A stretch of DNA of 64,000 bases from positions 1 through 64,000 of the forward strand of contig NZ_JNZA01000020.1 in assembly GCF_000717345.1 (NCBI RefSeq), in the 5' to 3' direction. The notes under the pieces were generated by a model that saw only the letters and a list, made by a program, of their open reading frames with translations, made no database searches and had not been told where the DNA came from. This stretch comes from Streptomyces lydicus (GTDB taxonomy: Bacteria > Actinomycetota > Actinomycetes > Streptomycetales > Streptomycetaceae). Position 1 is the stretch's first letter. The number at the start of each line of letters is the position of its first letter. This document shows positions 55,636 to 63,362 of this stretch, piece after piece. Position numbers and translations under genes: made by a program.

Positions 55636-57318
55636 TCACTTCGCGTCGGCATAGCACTCCACCACCGCCGTCGTGAACGGGAAGCGCACCGGCGTCGGCC
55701 CGAAAGCGATCCGACCCGCCGTCTCGGCCGCGGCCGCGATCGCCTCCGCCACCACGTCCGCCTCCGCCGCCGGACAGTGCACGATCACCTCGTCGTGCTG
55801 GAAGAACACCAGCTCGGCACGGAGCCCGCCCTCCCACAGCGAGTGGCGCAGCGCCGCCAGCACCAGCAGCGCCCAGTCCGCGGCACTGCCCTGGACGACG
55901 AAGTTACGGGTGAACCGGCCGCGGGCACGGGCCGCCGCCGAGCTGCCGCCGTACCCCGCCGGCTGCTCCTCCTCCTGCGGCAGGCCCGCCTCGTCGGGCG
56001 GCGCCACGGACGCCGGCGGACAGGTACGCCCCAGCCACGTGCGCACCAGACGCCCCTCCTCACCCGCACGCGCCGCCTCGTCCACATACGCCACCGCGGC
56101 CGGATAGCGGCGCCGCAGATCGGCCATGTGCTTGAGCGCATCGCCCGACGTCTGCCCGTAGATCGCCCCGAGCAGGCCCAGCTTGGCCTGCGCCCGGTCA
56201 CCACCGAACGCGCGGGCCGCCAGATCCGCGTACAGGTCCTCGCCGCTGCCGGCCACCTCCATCAGGCCGCGGTCACGGGAGACGGCCGCCAGCACCCGCG
56301 GCTCCATCTGGGCGGCGTCGGCGACCACCAGCCGCCACCCCGGATCCGCGCGCACCGCCTGCCGGATCACCTTGGGGATCTGCAGCGCCCCGCCCCCGTT
56401 GGTCGTCCAGCGCCCGGAGACCGTGCCCCCGGGCAGGTACTCGGGGCGGAACCGGCCCTCGTGCACCCACTGCTGCAACCAGGACCAACCGTGGGCGGTG
56501 TGCAGCCGGTACAGCCTCTTGTACTCCAGCAGCGGCTCCACCGCCGGATGGTCGATCCGCTGCAGCTCCCACTTGCGGGTCGAGGTCAGCGCGATCCCCG
56601 CGCCGGCGAACGCCCTGACGATGTCCTGCGGCAGATCGGGCCGCACCCGCGCGCCCGTCCCGAACGCCCGCGACACCTCGTCCGCCAGCTCCGCCAGCCG
56701 ACGGGTCTCCGTCCCGCCCGGATACCGCTCGCCCAACAGCCCGTCCAGCAGGGCCCGATGGACATCCGCCCGCCACGGCACCCCGGCCCGGCGCATCTCC
56801 GCCGCGACCAGCATCCCCGCGGACTCCGACGCCAGCAGCAGCCGCATCCGCTCCGGATGCCCGGCCTGCTCCGTACGCGCCAACTGGCCGGCATAGACCT
56901 CCAGCAGCGCGGTCAGCTCGTCCGTGCCGGGCGGCAGCGGCACCGGGCCCGGCTCGAACAGGGACGGCTGCGGTTCGGCCGCGCGCACCGGAGCGTCCGG
57001 CGGCACCGGCAGACCGCGCAGCCGCGCCCAGGCGGCGGCCAGCGAACGCGGCTGCCCCGACTGCCCCTCCTCGTGGCCGATCAGCAGCGCCTCGGCGGCC
57101 TCCACGTCGTAGCACCGCTCCACCCGCACCCCGGCCGCCAGCAGCCGCCGGTAGATCTCCGCGGTGGACCGCCACACCCACCGCCCGACCTCCGGCCGCG
57201 ACCCCACCGCCTCGGCGAGCGACCGCTCCCGCACCACCGGCCCCGCGGGCCGGCCGTCCGCCCCGAGCGGGCAGAGACGAGCACCCCCGTCGCCCGCCTC
57301 CACCACCGCCCATCTCAT
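55636..57318 (-). CDS. Family A DNA polymerase with degenerate exonuclease domain
   Basis: A 560-residue Pol I-like polymerase usually named bifunctional 3'-5' exonuclease/DNA polymerase. Polymerase motif A is VVADAAQMEPRVLAA, motif B region AQAKLGLLGAIYGQTSG, and motif C FFQHDEVIVHCP. The N-terminal 220 residues sit where the exonuclease should be but show no DEDD acidic motifs, so proofreading is doubtful. There is no 5' nuclease domain. I chose ATG 57318, reached directly by a leaderless damage-type promoter. GGAGG lies too close to act normally. Confidence 0.88.
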   Translation of the reverse strand: MRWAVVEAGDGGARLCPLGADGRPAGPVVRERSLAEAVGSRPEVGRWVWRSTAEIYRRLLAAGVRVERCYDVEAAEALLIGHEEGQSGQPRSLAAAWARLRGLPVPPDAPVRAAEPQPSLFEPGPVPLPPGTDELTALLEVYAGQLARTEQAGHPERMRLLLASESAGMLVAAEMRRAGVPWRADVHRALLDGLLGERYPGGTETRRLAELADEVSRAFGTGARVRPDLPQDIVRAFAGAGIALTSTRKWELQRIDHPAVEPLLEYKRLYRLHTAHGWSWLQQWVHEGRFRPEYLPGGTVSGRWTTNGGGALQIPKVIRQAVRADPGWRLVVADAAQMEPRVLAAVSRDRGLMEVAGSGEDLYADLAARAFGGDRAQAKLGLLGAIYGQTSGDALKHMADLRRRYPAAVAYVDEAARAGEEGRLVRTWLGRTCPPASVAPPDEAGLPQEEEQPAGYGGSSAAARARGRFTRNFVVQGSAADWALLVLAALRHSLWEGGLRAELVFFQHDEVIVHCPAAEADVVAEAIAAAAETAGRIAFGPTPVRFPFTTAVVECYADAK

Positions 57319-57325
57319 GCCTCCG

Positions 57326-57348
57326 AGTCTTGCACCAGGGTCTGACAA
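57326..57348 (-). promoter_or_regulatory. Weaker RecA-NDp/PafBC-like promoter of the polymerase gene
   Basis: On the minus strand TTGTCAGAC, 8 bases, then AAGACT, with 7 bases to ATG 57318. Seven of nine bases match the upstream element. The -10 keeps the A and final T. The geometry is the same as at the nth and methyltransferase genes. Confidence 0.45.
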
Positions 57349-57679
57349 TCACCCTGACCTGCGGACACGACGCGCTCCACGGGCACACACCCACGGCCGC
57401 CCCGAGCGTCGTCAGCTGCCCCGGGCCCACCCCGAACGCCCGCTGCCCGGAAGACGTTGTCCAGGCCCGGATCGCTCCCCACAGCGCCAGGCCCTGCTAC
57501 CGCAACACCAGTCCGGCACCTGCGCATGGGTCACCTACATATCGCCCTCGCACCGCACGCCCCGCACAACGTGCGCTGACCGCTGCCGGGTTGGGAGAAC
57601 AGGCGAGGATCGATGAGGCCGCCACTTCTGCCCTGCTTGATGCGTTGAACAGCCTGTCGCTCCAGGCGGCGCCCCCAGC

Positions 57680-57760
57680 TACCCCGTCGACGTTATCGGC
57701 CTGATCACCCCGGCATTCGCCAACAACTGCCTCAACCCTGGTGCGGTACAGGACCCTTGA
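57680..57760 (+). pseudogene. Chaplin-like relic
   Basis: This frame reads YPVDVIGLITPAFANNCLNP before TGA, close to the C-terminal half of a chaplin domain (VxVIGLLNPAFGNxCxN). A stop lies 14 codons upstream and no signal peptide or first half is seen, so it looks like a decayed gene. The rest of 57349-57985 has no gene. Its A/T-richer end (57880-57970) should hold the first rodlin promoter. Confidence 0.6.
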
Positions 57761-57985
57761 GGAACGGAGCTCTCGCACCCGGGGCTCGACGTCAAGGGCC
57801 GGTACGAATTCCCCCTCGGCCTTTGATATGACCGATGCGCGGCCGGAGCGGGGCCGCCCGCCTGGGTGCAGTGATATGTGTTTATGGTTTGGTGGCATTC
57901 GAGTGAAACGGCGAAACCGCACCCTCAGAAGCGAGTTGACCAGTGCGCTCCGGATACGGGCACTCCGCTTCGAGAAGGGTAAATC

Positions 57986-58393
57986 GTGATCAAGAAGGTC
58001 CTGGCCACGACGGCTGTAGCCGCGTCCGTCGTCGGCATCTCGGCGACGGCCGCCCCCCAGGCGATGGCGGTCGGCAATCAGCACGGCACCCAGACGGTCA
58101 ACGGCAACGGCGCCAAGACCGCCTTCGGAAACTCCACCACCCACGGCGCGATGAGCCCGCAGCTGGAGCTCATCCAGGGTTCGCTGAACAAGCTCTGCCT
58201 CGCTCTGGGCAAGGTGGACGCGCAGATCCTCGCGGGTGCAGTTCCGATCGCGCTGCAGGACATCAACGTGCTGTCCAACCCGCAGAACCAGCAGTGCACC
58301 GACAACTCGAGTCAGACAAAGGGCGACGAGCCACTGTCGCACATCATCGACGACATCCCGATCCTGTCCGGGAACGGCGTCGGCAACCGCTGA
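57986..58393 (+). CDS. rdl: Rodlin
   Basis: A 135-residue exported rodlin, a protein that arranges chaplin filaments into paired rodlets on aerial hyphae and spores. The signal peptide ends near AAPQAMAVG (about residue 30). The mature part has the family segments NGNGAKTAFGNSTTHG, MSPQLELIQGSLNKLCLALG, LQDINVLSNPQNQQCTDNSS and PLSHIIDDIPILSGNG, with two cysteines. GTG 57986 follows GAAGGG. It is the first of three rodlin genes here; S. coelicolor has two (rdlA, rdlB). Confidence 0.93.
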   Translation: MIKKVLATTAVAASVVGISATAAPQAMAVGNQHGTQTVNGNGAKTAFGNSTTHGAMSPQLELIQGSLNKLCLALGKVDAQILAGAVPIALQDINVLSNPQNQQCTDNSSQTKGDEPLSHIIDDIPILSGNGVGNR

Positions 58394-58407
58394 GCCGGCC
58401 ATCGGCA

Positions 58408-58455
58408 GCAGGCCCGGACCGCCGGCTCTCACTCCCAGAGCGGTCCGGGGCCTGC
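58408..58455 (+). terminator. Terminator of the first rodlin gene
   Basis: GCAGGCCCGGACCGC pairs with GCGGTCCGGGGCCTGC with one bulged base, 14 bases after the stop. Bases 58456-58757 are non-coding and A/T-rich in places (GAAAATCGTTACCAATATCG at 58650), presumably the chaplin promoter. Confidence 0.8.
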
Positions 58456-58757
58456 GGCACCCCGTTGCGAAACGGAGGGGCGAAATTTCTCGATCCCCCT
58501 TTCGATAGGAATTCGTATTCGGCGGGTACCTCGTTCGTTCGAACTCCGGTGTTTTTTCCGCGTCGTATGCGCGGTGGCAATCTCCTGAAACGGTCTTGCA
58601 CCCTTCGGGCGATTCCTCCGAAAACCTCCGGGCAAGAGTTTCGTCCACGAGGGAAAATCGTTACCAATATCGGCAGCGGCGTTACGGGCGAGCAGATCCG
58701 CGCCCGTGCGACACGACGGTCGTGTGCGCCACGGACCCGCTGCGGGAAGGTCTGAAA

Positions 58758-58991
58758 GTGAAGTACGCAAAGGTCGCAGCAGCCACTGCCGGCACGCTGA
58801 TGGCAGTGGGCGCGGCTGCGCCGGCGTTCGCCGACGCGGGTGCCGCCGGCGGCGCCAAGAACTCTCCCGGTGTCCTCTCCGGGAACGCCATCCAGGTTCC
58901 GATCCACATCCCGATCAACCTCTGTGGCAACACCGTTAACATCGTCGCGCTGCTGAACCCGGCGTTCGGCAACACCTGCTTCAACCACTGA
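58758..58991 (+). CDS. chp: Short chaplin
   Basis: A 77-residue short chaplin of the ChpD-H type, an amyloid-forming surfactant protein coating aerial hyphae. The signal peptide ends at AAPAFADAG (about residue 27). The single chaplin domain has NSPGVLSGNAIQVPIHIPIN, then LCGNTVNIVALLNPAFGNTC, with two cysteines for one disulfide. GTG 58758 follows GGGAAGG. The signal peptide starts MKYAKVAAATAG, very like that of the secreted protein at 59261. Confidence 0.95.
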   Translation: MKYAKVAAATAGTLMAVGAAAPAFADAGAAGGAKNSPGVLSGNAIQVPIHIPINLCGNTVNIVALLNPAFGNTCFNH

Positions 58992-59019
58992 CTCGAAGGG
59001 CTTCGAGCCGTGTTCATGT

Positions 59020-59061
59020 GGCCGGCCTCGGTGCGCAGTTCCCTGCGTATCGGGGCCGGTC
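59020..59061 (+). terminator. Terminator of the short chaplin gene
   Basis: Arms at 59020-59038 and 59043-59061 pair over 19 positions if G-U pairs are allowed, around TTCC, 28 bases after the stop. Confidence 0.75.
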
Positions 59062-59260
59062 GCGATGCGTTTTCCGGCTGCAAAGACATAACGCCCACAG
59101 GTTTCGGGCGGTGGGGCCAAGAAGCGCGAAATTCAGGGTTTCTCCGGACGAAGGAAATCGTTAGTCACGCTGAAAGCGGTGATCCGAGCAGTGAAGTGAT
59201 TGCTCACGCGGCGCTGATGTCGCGGGACCGTCAAGCACCGCCCGAGAAGGGACAGTTCCA

Positions 59261-59548
59261 GTGAAGTACGCAATGTCTGCTGCGGTTGTTGCCGGTTCCG
59301 TCATGGCGCTGGGGGCCGTCGCGCCCGCTTTCGCCGCCCAGCCCGGCGCGCCGACCATGAGCCTCAACGGCGGGCTGGCCGACGCGTTGAGCACCAAGCA
59401 GCTGGACGGCCATCAGTTCGCACCGCTGGTCGAAACGGTCAAGACCACGGAGGACAAGGTCAAGTCGACCAATGCGAAGAAGGTGCTCCGTGGCGTCGCC
59501 GGGGCGGCCAAGAAGACTTCGCTGCTCGGTGGTCTTCCGCTCAAGTAA
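59261..59548 (+). CDS. Small secreted protein within the chaplin-rodlin cluster
   Basis: A 95-residue exported protein of unknown function. The signal peptide (MKYAMSAAVVAGSVMALGAV, cut near AFAAQPG) closely resembles the chaplin next door. The mature part has no cysteine: NGGLADALSTKQLDGHQFAP, then a Lys-rich amphipathic stretch (TTEDKVKSTNAKKVLRGVAG) and a hydrophobic end SLLGGLPLK. It is not a chaplin or rodlin. GTG 59261 follows GAAGGGAC. Its position suggests expression with the aerial-surface genes. Confidence 0.8.
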   Translation: MKYAMSAAVVAGSVMALGAVAPAFAAQPGAPTMSLNGGLADALSTKQLDGHQFAPLVETVKTTEDKVKSTNAKKVLRGVAGAAKKTSLLGGLPLK

Positions 59549-59578
59549 TTCCTGGGCGTGTGGCGTCGGCCGCCCGGC

Positions 59579-59603
59579 GGCCGGACAGCGGAGCTGTCCG
59601 GCC
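59579..59603 (+). terminator. Terminator of the small secreted protein gene
   Basis: GGCCGGACAGC and GCTGTCCGGCC pair perfectly around GGA, 30 bases after the stop. Bases 59604-59882 are the non-coding upstream region of the second rodlin gene. Confidence 0.85.
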
Positions 59604-59832
59604 GAGAAGCGGCAACGCGGTGTGAACTTCGCTGTCCCTCGGCCGCACTCGGCGAATTCAACGCGGCATGGAAAAATTCGCGGTACCCGGATACGGGTTG
59701 AGGTTCCGAAGCTTCGTCGCACCTCCGTGTTTTCCGCTCCCCGGTTGCGGGTTCGGGCCACTACGCCGGTCGTCAAACGGATTAAAGCTCCGCTCTTTGA
59801 GTGAATGAGAACAACCAAAATCATCCTTGCGA

Positions 59833-59851
59833 GTTGGGCATATTGCCCAAC
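59833..59851. promoter_or_regulatory. Inverted repeat upstream of second rodlin gene
   Basis: GTTGGGCA and TGCCCAAC surround TAT, ending 31 bases before ATG 59883. It could be an operator or a leader hairpin. No equivalent is seen before the other two rodlin genes. Confidence 0.5.
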
Positions 59852-59882
59852 CCAAGGGCATCCCGAAACGCGAAGGACCGAA

Positions 59883-60290
59883 ATGATCAAGAAGGCACTG
59901 GCGACCGCGGCTGCGGCTGCATCCATTGTCGGCGTGGCCAGCGCTGCCGCCCCCCAGGCGATGGCGATCGGTAACCAGCACGGAACGTCTACCGTCAACG
60001 GTAACGGCGCCGCGCAGATCTACGGCAATTCGACCACGTACGGCTACATGAGTCCGCAGATCGGCCTGATCCAGGGCTCGCTTAACAAGCCGTGCATCGC
60101 TGTCGGTAAGGTGCCGCTCCAGATCCTCGCAGGGGCAGTCCCGATCGCGGTGCAGGACATCAACATCCTGTCGTCGCCGCAAAACCAGCAGTGCACGGAA
60201 AACTCCACGCAGGCCAAGGGGGACGAGGCGCTGTCGCACATCCTGGACAACATCCCGATCCTCTCGGGCAACGGCGCCGGCAACCACTGA
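59883..60290 (+). CDS. rdl: Rodlin
   Basis: A second 135-residue rodlin. The signal peptide MIKKALATAAAAASIVGVAS ends near APQAMAIG. The mature segments NGNGAAQIYGNSTTYGYMSP, QIGLIQGSLNKPCIAVGKVP, VQDINILSSPQNQQCTENST and LSHILDNIPILSGNGAGNH parallel the first rodlin and are closest to the recalled RdlA/RdlB. Two cysteines are kept. ATG 59883 follows GAAGGA. It has its own terminator. Confidence 0.95.
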   Translation: MIKKALATAAAAASIVGVASAAAPQAMAIGNQHGTSTVNGNGAAQIYGNSTTYGYMSPQIGLIQGSLNKPCIAVGKVPLQILAGAVPIAVQDINILSSPQNQQCTENSTQAKGDEALSHILDNIPILSGNGAGNH

Positions 60291-60302
60291 GCCGCTGAGG
60301 CG

Positions 60303-60345
60303 AACCCGGGCCACCCGGCCCTCCTTCTTCCGGGTGGCCCGGGTT
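60303..60345 (+). terminator. Terminator of the second rodlin gene
   Basis: AACCCGGGCCACCCGG pairs perfectly over 16 bases with its complement around an 11-base loop, 12 bases after the stop. Confidence 0.92.
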
Positions 60346-60416
60346 ACTGCTGTCGGCCGGTGTACGTAAAACGACGACCGGCGCAGGAGCAGAAATGTTA
60401 TTCGCTCGTGACTTAA

Positions 60417-60563
60417 ATCCGGCGCACCGGATCGTTATAAGGTTGTGTGGAGGGAATCATGCCAATGCCCTTGCGAATTGATGGGGTTGCCAGGGCATTG
60501 GCATGCCGTCCGTAACGAAGCAGAGCCTGCGATGCCTTCCATTGGCAGCGCAGGCCCTGCTTC
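60417..60563. other. Array of three stem-loops between rodlin genes
   Basis: The 60346-60770 gap holds no gene but three inverted repeats in a row: ATCCGG/CCGGAT (60417-60432), a perfect 14-bp CATGCCAATGCCCT/AGGGCATTGGCATG (60458-60505), and a 15-bp GAAGCAG-GCCTGCG type (60517-60563, one mismatch). A small RNA, structured leader or element remnant are all possible. The third rodlin starts 208 bases further on. Confidence 0.6.
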
Positions 60564-60770
60564 ATGCAAAGGGAATTGACGCACCGGTACGACAAGTCGC
60601 ATTTCCCGTACGTGAACCGGCGTGACGGTAGCGGAAGCGACGGCAGATAGCGCTTCCCCGCAGGGCCGGGTGCCAGCTATTCGGGTGATGGTGCAGAACT
60701 CAAGCAGGTATGGCGGGTTGTTCAAACAGGGCTCTCGTGTCGGGAGTTCCTTCTCCTGAAGGGTTTCGTG

Positions 60771-61175
60771 ATGAACAAGATGATCGCGGGCGTGGCTGTG
60801 GCGGCGTCGCTGGTCGGGATTTCCGCTGCGGCCGCTCCGCAGGCCATGGCGATCGGTGACCAAGAGGGCACCAGGACGGTCAACGGCAACGGAGCCAAGA
60901 GCGTGTTCGGCAACTCCGTCACGCACGGAAAGCTGAGCACCCAGCTCGGGCTCGTTCAGGGTTCGCTGAACGAGCCTTGCCTCGCTCTGGGCAAGCTGGA
61001 CCTCCAAGCCTTCCTCGGTGCGGCGCCGATCGCGTTGCAGGACATCAATGTGCTGTCCAACCCGCAGAACCAGCAGTGCGTCGTGAACTCGACGCAGGCC
61101 AAGGGCGACGAGCCGCTGTCGCACATCATCGACGACATTCCGATCCTCTCCGGGAACGGTGTCGGCAACCACTGA
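60771..61175 (+). CDS. rdl: Rodlin
   Basis: A third rodlin of 134 residues. Its signal peptide MNKMIAGVAVAASLVGISAA ends near APQAMAIG. The mature part shares SNPQNQQC, STQAKGDEPLSHIIDD and IPILSGNGVGN with the first copy, but has more acidic and charged changes (GDQEGTRTVN, LNEPCLALGKLD). ATG 60771 lies 7 bases after GAAGGG; GTG 60768 is possible. Cysteines are conserved. It looks like a duplicate of the first rodlin rather than the second. Confidence 0.93.
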   Translation: MNKMIAGVAVAASLVGISAAAAPQAMAIGDQEGTRTVNGNGAKSVFGNSVTHGKLSTQLGLVQGSLNEPCLALGKLDLQAFLGAAPIALQDINVLSNPQNQQCVVNSTQAKGDEPLSHIIDDIPILSGNGVGNH

Positions 61176-61211
61176 GGGGCAACGACCCAGGCCGTACCAC
61201 CGCTTGTGTCT

Positions 61212-61251
61212 CCGGGCGGTCGGCGCCGCGTATGCGCTGCCGGCCGCCCGG
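61212..61251 (+). terminator. Terminator of the third rodlin gene
   Basis: CCGGGCGGTCGGC and GCCGGCCGCCCGG pair over 13 positions with one G-U pair, 36 bases after the stop. Confidence 0.8.
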
Positions 61252-61318
61252 CGGTGTCAGGAACACGGGGGGCGCGGGCAGCAGCCCGTAGGCACGAACT
61301 GCAGACGAGGGATGACAG

Positions 61319-61876
61319 ATGCGACAGAGCCTGAAGAGGTGCGTGCTCCTCGCGGCCGCGTCGGGCGCGCTCGGGGCGGGCGGCGGCGTGGCGTACGCGG
61401 ACGCCGGCGCCGCGGGAGCCACCACCAACTCGCCAGGGGTGCTGTCCGGGAACAGCATCCAGGTCAGTGTGGACACCCCGGTCAACGCGTGCGGCAACTC
61501 CGTGGACGGGGCCGCGGCGCTGAACCCGGCCATGGGGGCCTCGTGCGGGACCGGCGGAGCCTCCTGGCCGGCCGCGCAGCGCCCCCCGCTGGCCCCGCCA
61601 CCACCGGCGCCGCACCGCAGCGCCCCGGAGCCGGTCCGGCACCAGGTCCCGCAGCCCGCGCACCGGACCGCGGCGCACCCCGGCCACCGGGAAGCGCCGC
61701 ACCATGCCGCACAGGAGCCCCGGGTCGGGGCGGTGGAGCGGGCCGGCGCGTCGGCCGGTTCCGCGCTGCTGGCGTCCACCGGCGCGGACGAGCTGGGCAT
61801 GCTGGCCGGTGCGGGCGGCGGGCTGCTGCTGGGAGGGGCGCTGCTGCTGCGCAGGGCCCGTACGCGGCGTAAGTGA
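61319..61876 (+). CDS. chp: Single-domain chaplin with sortase sorting signal
   Basis: A 185-residue wall-anchored chaplin. After a signal peptide ending near GVAYADAG comes one chaplin domain (NSPGVLSGNSIQVSVDTPVN, ACGNSVDGAAALNPAMGASC). A Pro/His/Arg-rich linker of about 80 residues follows, then the class E sortase motif LASTG, a hydrophobic helix and an Arg-rich tail. Classical long chaplins ChpA-C have two chaplin domains. This has only one, and several core residues are changed (VDGAAALNPAMGA). ATG 61319 follows GAGGGA. Confidence 0.9.
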   Translation: MRQSLKRCVLLAAASGALGAGGGVAYADAGAAGATTNSPGVLSGNSIQVSVDTPVNACGNSVDGAAALNPAMGASCGTGGASWPAAQRPPLAPPPPAPHRSAPEPVRHQVPQPAHRTAAHPGHREAPHHAAQEPRVGAVERAGASAGSALLASTGADELGMLAGAGGGLLLGGALLLRRARTRRK

Positions 61877-61882
61877 GGCGGG

Positions 61883-61924
61883 GGCCGGGCCGGGGCGCCC
61901 GACGGGTGCCGGTCCGGCCCGGCC
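61883..61924 (+). terminator. Terminator of the sortase-type chaplin gene
   Basis: GGCCGGGCCGG and CCGGCCCGGCC pair perfectly around a 20-base loop, just after the stop. The remaining gap to 62255 is GC-rich without a supported gene. Confidence 0.7.
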
Positions 61925-62255
61925 GAGCGGGTCCGGCGGGCCGCTCGGCCTGAGCCGCCCGGTCGAGCCGGCCGTCGGCAGCGCCGGGCGGTTCGACCGC
62001 GGGCCGTCGTACCGCGGCGGGGGCGGAGCTGCGGCTGGAAGCCGCCCCTGCGGGGATACGGCGGATCGTGCGGATCAACGCCTGGCGTACCGGCCCGGCA
62101 CGGGCCGGGCCGGCCATTCGCTCATTGGTGGGGACCCGGAGGCCGGGGCGTTTGAAGCAGGGGGAACGGGTCTCCGCGGGGCCGTGCCGGTCCGCCCGCC
62201 CTCTGGGAGAATGACGAGGAAAGCCGCAAAAGTGATGAGTCGATGAGGTGCGGAC

Positions 62256-63101
62256 ATGCTCATTGCACTGGCGCAGACGGATTGTGTGCTGGGCGAGGTG
62301 GCGGAGAACCTCACGATCGCCCGCGAGCAGATCGAGCAGGCCGCGGCCCAGGGTGCCGACGTCGTCGTCTTCCCCGAACTGAGCCTGCACGGCTACCACT
62401 TGGGCGCCCTCAAGCGTGACGAGTCCCTCGAGGCGAACGATCCGCGGCTGCTGGAACTGAGCACCCTGGGCCCCGACGTGATCGTCGGCTTCCATGAACA
62501 CACCAGCCTGCGTGCCTACAACACCGCGGCGCACTACGCGGAGGGCGCCCTGCTGCACGCCCACCGCAAGCTCTACCTCCCCAACTACCTGGCCTGGGAG
62601 GAGCGCAAGCACGTCAGCCCCGGGCAGTCGCTGCGCGCGTACGCACTGAACCGGTCCCAGAGCGGGGGGCGGGGCGCGACGCTGGTGTGCAACGACGCCT
62701 GGCAGCCGGTGCTGCCGTGGCTGGCGGTGCAGGACGGCGCGGAGGTGCTGTTCGTGCCGACCAACAGTGCGGCGAGCCTGGATCCGGAGGCGATGGACAC
62801 CGGGCTGTACTGGGACACCCTGCTGTCCTATACGGCGAAGATGCTGCAGTGCTGGGTGGTGTTCGTCAACCGGGTCGGCAATGAGCACGGTGCGTCGTTC
62901 TGGGGCGGTTCGCGGGTGGTGGACCCGCGCGGCGCGGTGGTGGCGCAGGCGCCCAAGTGGGAACCGTCGCTGGTCACCGTCGAGATCGATCTCTCCGAGG
63001 CGCGCCGGCAGCGTCGCGCGGTGCCGCTGGTCGCCGAGGCCCGGCTGGGGCTGATCGACCGCGAGGTGCGGCGGCTGATCGACGAGGGCGGCGACCACTG
63101 A
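62256..63101 (+). CDS. Carbon-nitrogen hydrolase (nitrilase superfamily)
   Basis: A 281-residue amidohydrolase. The catalytic Glu-Lys-Cys triad is visible: FPELSLHGY (near residue 41), HRKLYLPNY (near residue 108) and VCNDAWQPV (near residue 148). It probably cleaves an amide, perhaps of the N-carbamoyl or omega-amidase type; the substrate is not apparent. ATG 62256 follows GATGAGGTG. It converges with tatA, 18 bases away, and no linked pathway genes are seen. Confidence 0.92.
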   Translation: MLIALAQTDCVLGEVAENLTIAREQIEQAAAQGADVVVFPELSLHGYHLGALKRDESLEANDPRLLELSTLGPDVIVGFHEHTSLRAYNTAAHYAEGALLHAHRKLYLPNYLAWEERKHVSPGQSLRAYALNRSQSGGRGATLVCNDAWQPVLPWLAVQDGAEVLFVPTNSAASLDPEAMDTGLYWDTLLSYTAKMLQCWVVFVNRVGNEHGASFWGGSRVVDPRGAVVAQAPKWEPSLVTVEIDLSEARRQRRAVPLVAEARLGLIDREVRRLIDEGGDH

Positions 63102-63119
63102 CGGGCCGGCCGCCGGGCG

Positions 63120-63317
63120 TCAGCGGCCGGCGGTGGACTCCGCGCGGGGCGCCTCGGTGGGCTGCTCGTCCTTGAGCGCCTTGGCCTCGGACTTGAGGAT
63201 GCGCATCGAGCGGCCGAGGCCGCGGGCCATGTCGGGCAGCTTCTTCGAACCGAAGAGCAGCACGAGCACCGCGATGATCAGGATCAGGTGCCAGGGTTCG
63301 AAGGCGTTGCGGAGCAT
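63120..63317 (-). CDS. tatA: TatA family twin-arginine translocase subunit
   Basis: A 65-residue TatA/E protein. A short N-terminus leads to one membrane helix ([14 protein letters not shown]), then the hinge [20 protein letters not shown] and an amphipathic helix with an acidic tail. It forms part of the pore that exports folded proteins. The tail is shorter than in the main Streptomyces TatA (about 95 residues), so this may be a second TatA-like copy. No tatC or tatB lies in the window. Confidence 0.92.
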   Translation of the reverse strand: MLRNAFEPWHLILIIAVLVLLFGSKKLPDMARGLGRSMRILKSEAKALKDEQPTEAPRAESTAGR

Positions 63318-63362
63318 GGGCGCGCTCGCTTTCGTCGGGGGCGGTGGACGTTCTGTCCAGTA

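Noticed and set aside
57330..57704. 124-codon plus frame with several cysteines and histidines downstream of the polymerase start
   Set aside because: Codon bias is weak, no ribosome binding site precedes it, and its beginning overlaps the polymerase promoter.
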